This document shows, in pieces, positions 13,637 through 14,395 of a stretch of 14,395 nt of DNA (the first letter of the stretch is position 1; each line of letters starts with the position of its first letter). The stretch covers positions 1 through 14,395 of the forward strand of contig JAFYFK010000057.1 of assembly GCA_017543805.1 (NCBI GenBank). Direction: 5' to 3'. A program made the position numbers and the translations under genes. This stretch comes from Bacillota bacterium (lineage in GTDB: Bacteria; Bacillota; Clostridia; Peptostreptococcales; Anaerovoracaceae). The notes beneath the pieces are model-generated. The model worked only from the letters and a program-made list of their open reading frames with translations. It was not told the origin of the DNA and searched no databases.

Positions 13637-14395
13637 TTACAGGCCGAGCTGTTTTCTGTTGACGATGCTTACCTGGCTGTCGTCTTCTCCCTTGAGGAGG
13701 GTCAGCATGCAGCTCGCGGACTGGCGGCAGAGCTCAAGGAAGCTCTCCTCTGTCTTGAACGCCGCGTGCGGTGTAAGGATAACGTTGTCCATCTTGAAGA
13801 AGGGATGATCCGGCTTGAGGTGGTCTCCCTCGAATACGTCGAGACCGGCTCCCGCTACCTTGCCGCTCTGAAGCGCTTCGATAAGGGCTTCCTCGTCGAT
13901 GAGCGCGCCGCGTCCGGTGTTGACGATCAGGACGCCGTCCTTCATCTTCGCGATGCTCTCGCGGTTTACGAAGTGGTAGGTCTCGGGATTGAGCGGTACG
14001 TTGGGTGTAATGATGTCTGCCTGCTCCAGGACTTCGTCCATGGTGGCCTTTTTAGCGTGATATTCTTCAAATACCGCGTCCGGAAGGAACGGATCGTACG
14101 CCATGATGTTGTATCCGCAGGCGTAGAGGTTCTGCGAGCAGCGTCTGGGCAGCTTGCCGAATCCGAGGAATCCGACAGTCCTTACGCGCGGGCTGCGCAG
14201 AGTTACGTAAGCCGGATATCCTTCCAGCGAGTAATCGTTGTTTCTAATGTTCTGGGTGTAGCTGAAGAGGTTTCTGGTGACGGCCAGAACGAGCGCTGTG
14301 GTATGCACCGCGACTTCCTCTATGCAGTAGAACGGGATGTTGACGACCTTGATGCCGCGTTTTGTAGCTTCCGGAACGTCGTAGATATCGAAGCC
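13637..14395 (-). CDS. D-2-hydroxyacid dehydrogenase, CtBP-like, C-terminal part (runs off right edge)
   Basis: The frame is open from the window edge down to TAA at 13639-13637, giving 253 sense codons apart from the stop; the first 70 or so residues lie outside. The visible part starts GFDIYDVPEATKRGIKVVNI, the substrate-domain end typical of NAD-dependent 2-hydroxyacid dehydrogenases. It continues with the NAD-binding fold VGFLGFGKLPR and MAYDPFLP, and with the catalytic trio: Arg in NTGRGALID (codon 13910-13912), Glu in LDVFEGD (13829-13831) and His in LTPHAAF (13766-13768). The segment TPHAAFKTEES is characteristic of the CtBP-like subgroup. It should reduce a 2-oxoacid to a D-2-hydroxyacid or the reverse; the substrate is unknown. 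The third Gly of the GxGxxG loop is Pro. The GTG at 14308 is internal, not the start. Confidence 0.88.
   Translation of the reverse strand, partial: GFDIYDVPEATKRGIKVVNIPFYCIEEVAVHTTALVLAVTRNLFSYTQNIRNNDYSLEGYPAYVTLRSPRVRTVGFLGFGKLPRRCSQNLYACGYNIMAYDPFLPDAVFEEYHAKKATMDEVLEQADIITPNVPLNPETYHFVNRESIAKMKDGVLIVNTGRGALIDEEALIEALQSGKVAGAGLDVFEGDHLKPDHPFFKMDNVILTPHAAFKTEESFLELCRQSASCMLTLLKGEDDSQVSIVNRKQLGL

Overview
The window reads as chromosomal DNA of an anaerobic, Gram-positive-type Clostridia (Firmicutes/Bacillota). The basis is a ruvC-ruvA-ruvB-spoIID-queA gene order, an argR-recN pair with a Gram-positive-style ArgR of 149 residues, strong AGGAGG-type ribosome sites, extended -10 promoters and a G+C that looks moderately high (mid-50s % by eye). 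The species cannot be named. I see no tRNA, rRNA, CRISPR array, insertion sequence or prophage. Almost all of the DNA is coding and no gene-free stretch exceeds about 180 bases.

Layout. (1) Positions 1-561, minus strand: the first 187 codons of a pyridoxal/pyridoxamine kinase, cut by the window edge. (2) Positions 704-6150, plus strand: a three-gene efflux operon of a TolC-like coiled-coil protein, a lipoprotein-type periplasmic adaptor and an RND permease. Spacings are 1 nt, so it is almost certainly one translationally coupled unit. The divergent 562-703 region holds promoters for both directions and a candidate operator. (3) Positions 11280-6169, minus strand: ruvC, ruvA, ruvB, a SpoIID/LytB-domain exported protein, queA and a small membrane-anchored LysM protein, probably one operon of Holliday-junction repair, cell-wall and tRNA-modification genes. 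(4) Positions 11459-13574, plus strand: argR then recN, transcribed divergently from ruvC. A good ARG-box match lies against the argR -10. (5) Positions 13584-13616: a strong bidirectional terminator. (6) Positions 13637-14395, minus strand: the C-terminal part of a CtBP-type D-2-hydroxyacid dehydrogenase, cut by the right edge.

How the genes fit. The pump trio should assemble as adaptor plus RND antiporter in the cytoplasmic membrane, with the TolC-like protein outside it. That protein shows no obvious outer-membrane beta-barrel segments, which fits a single-membrane host and is the most interesting protein-level feature. RuvABC and RecN both serve double-strand-break/recombination repair and sit back to back across the ArgR-controlled region. 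The repair operon ends in cell-wall genes, and the last one (single TM plus LysM, as in the division inhibitor YneA) has its ribosome site in a 9-bp inverted repeat. That hairpin could make its translation depend on which promoter made the mRNA.

I found no clearly new multi-gene system. The best leads are the sequestered LysM ribosome site, the barrel-less TolC-like protein with a possibly leaderless mRNA, and the coupling of repair genes to cell-wall genes.
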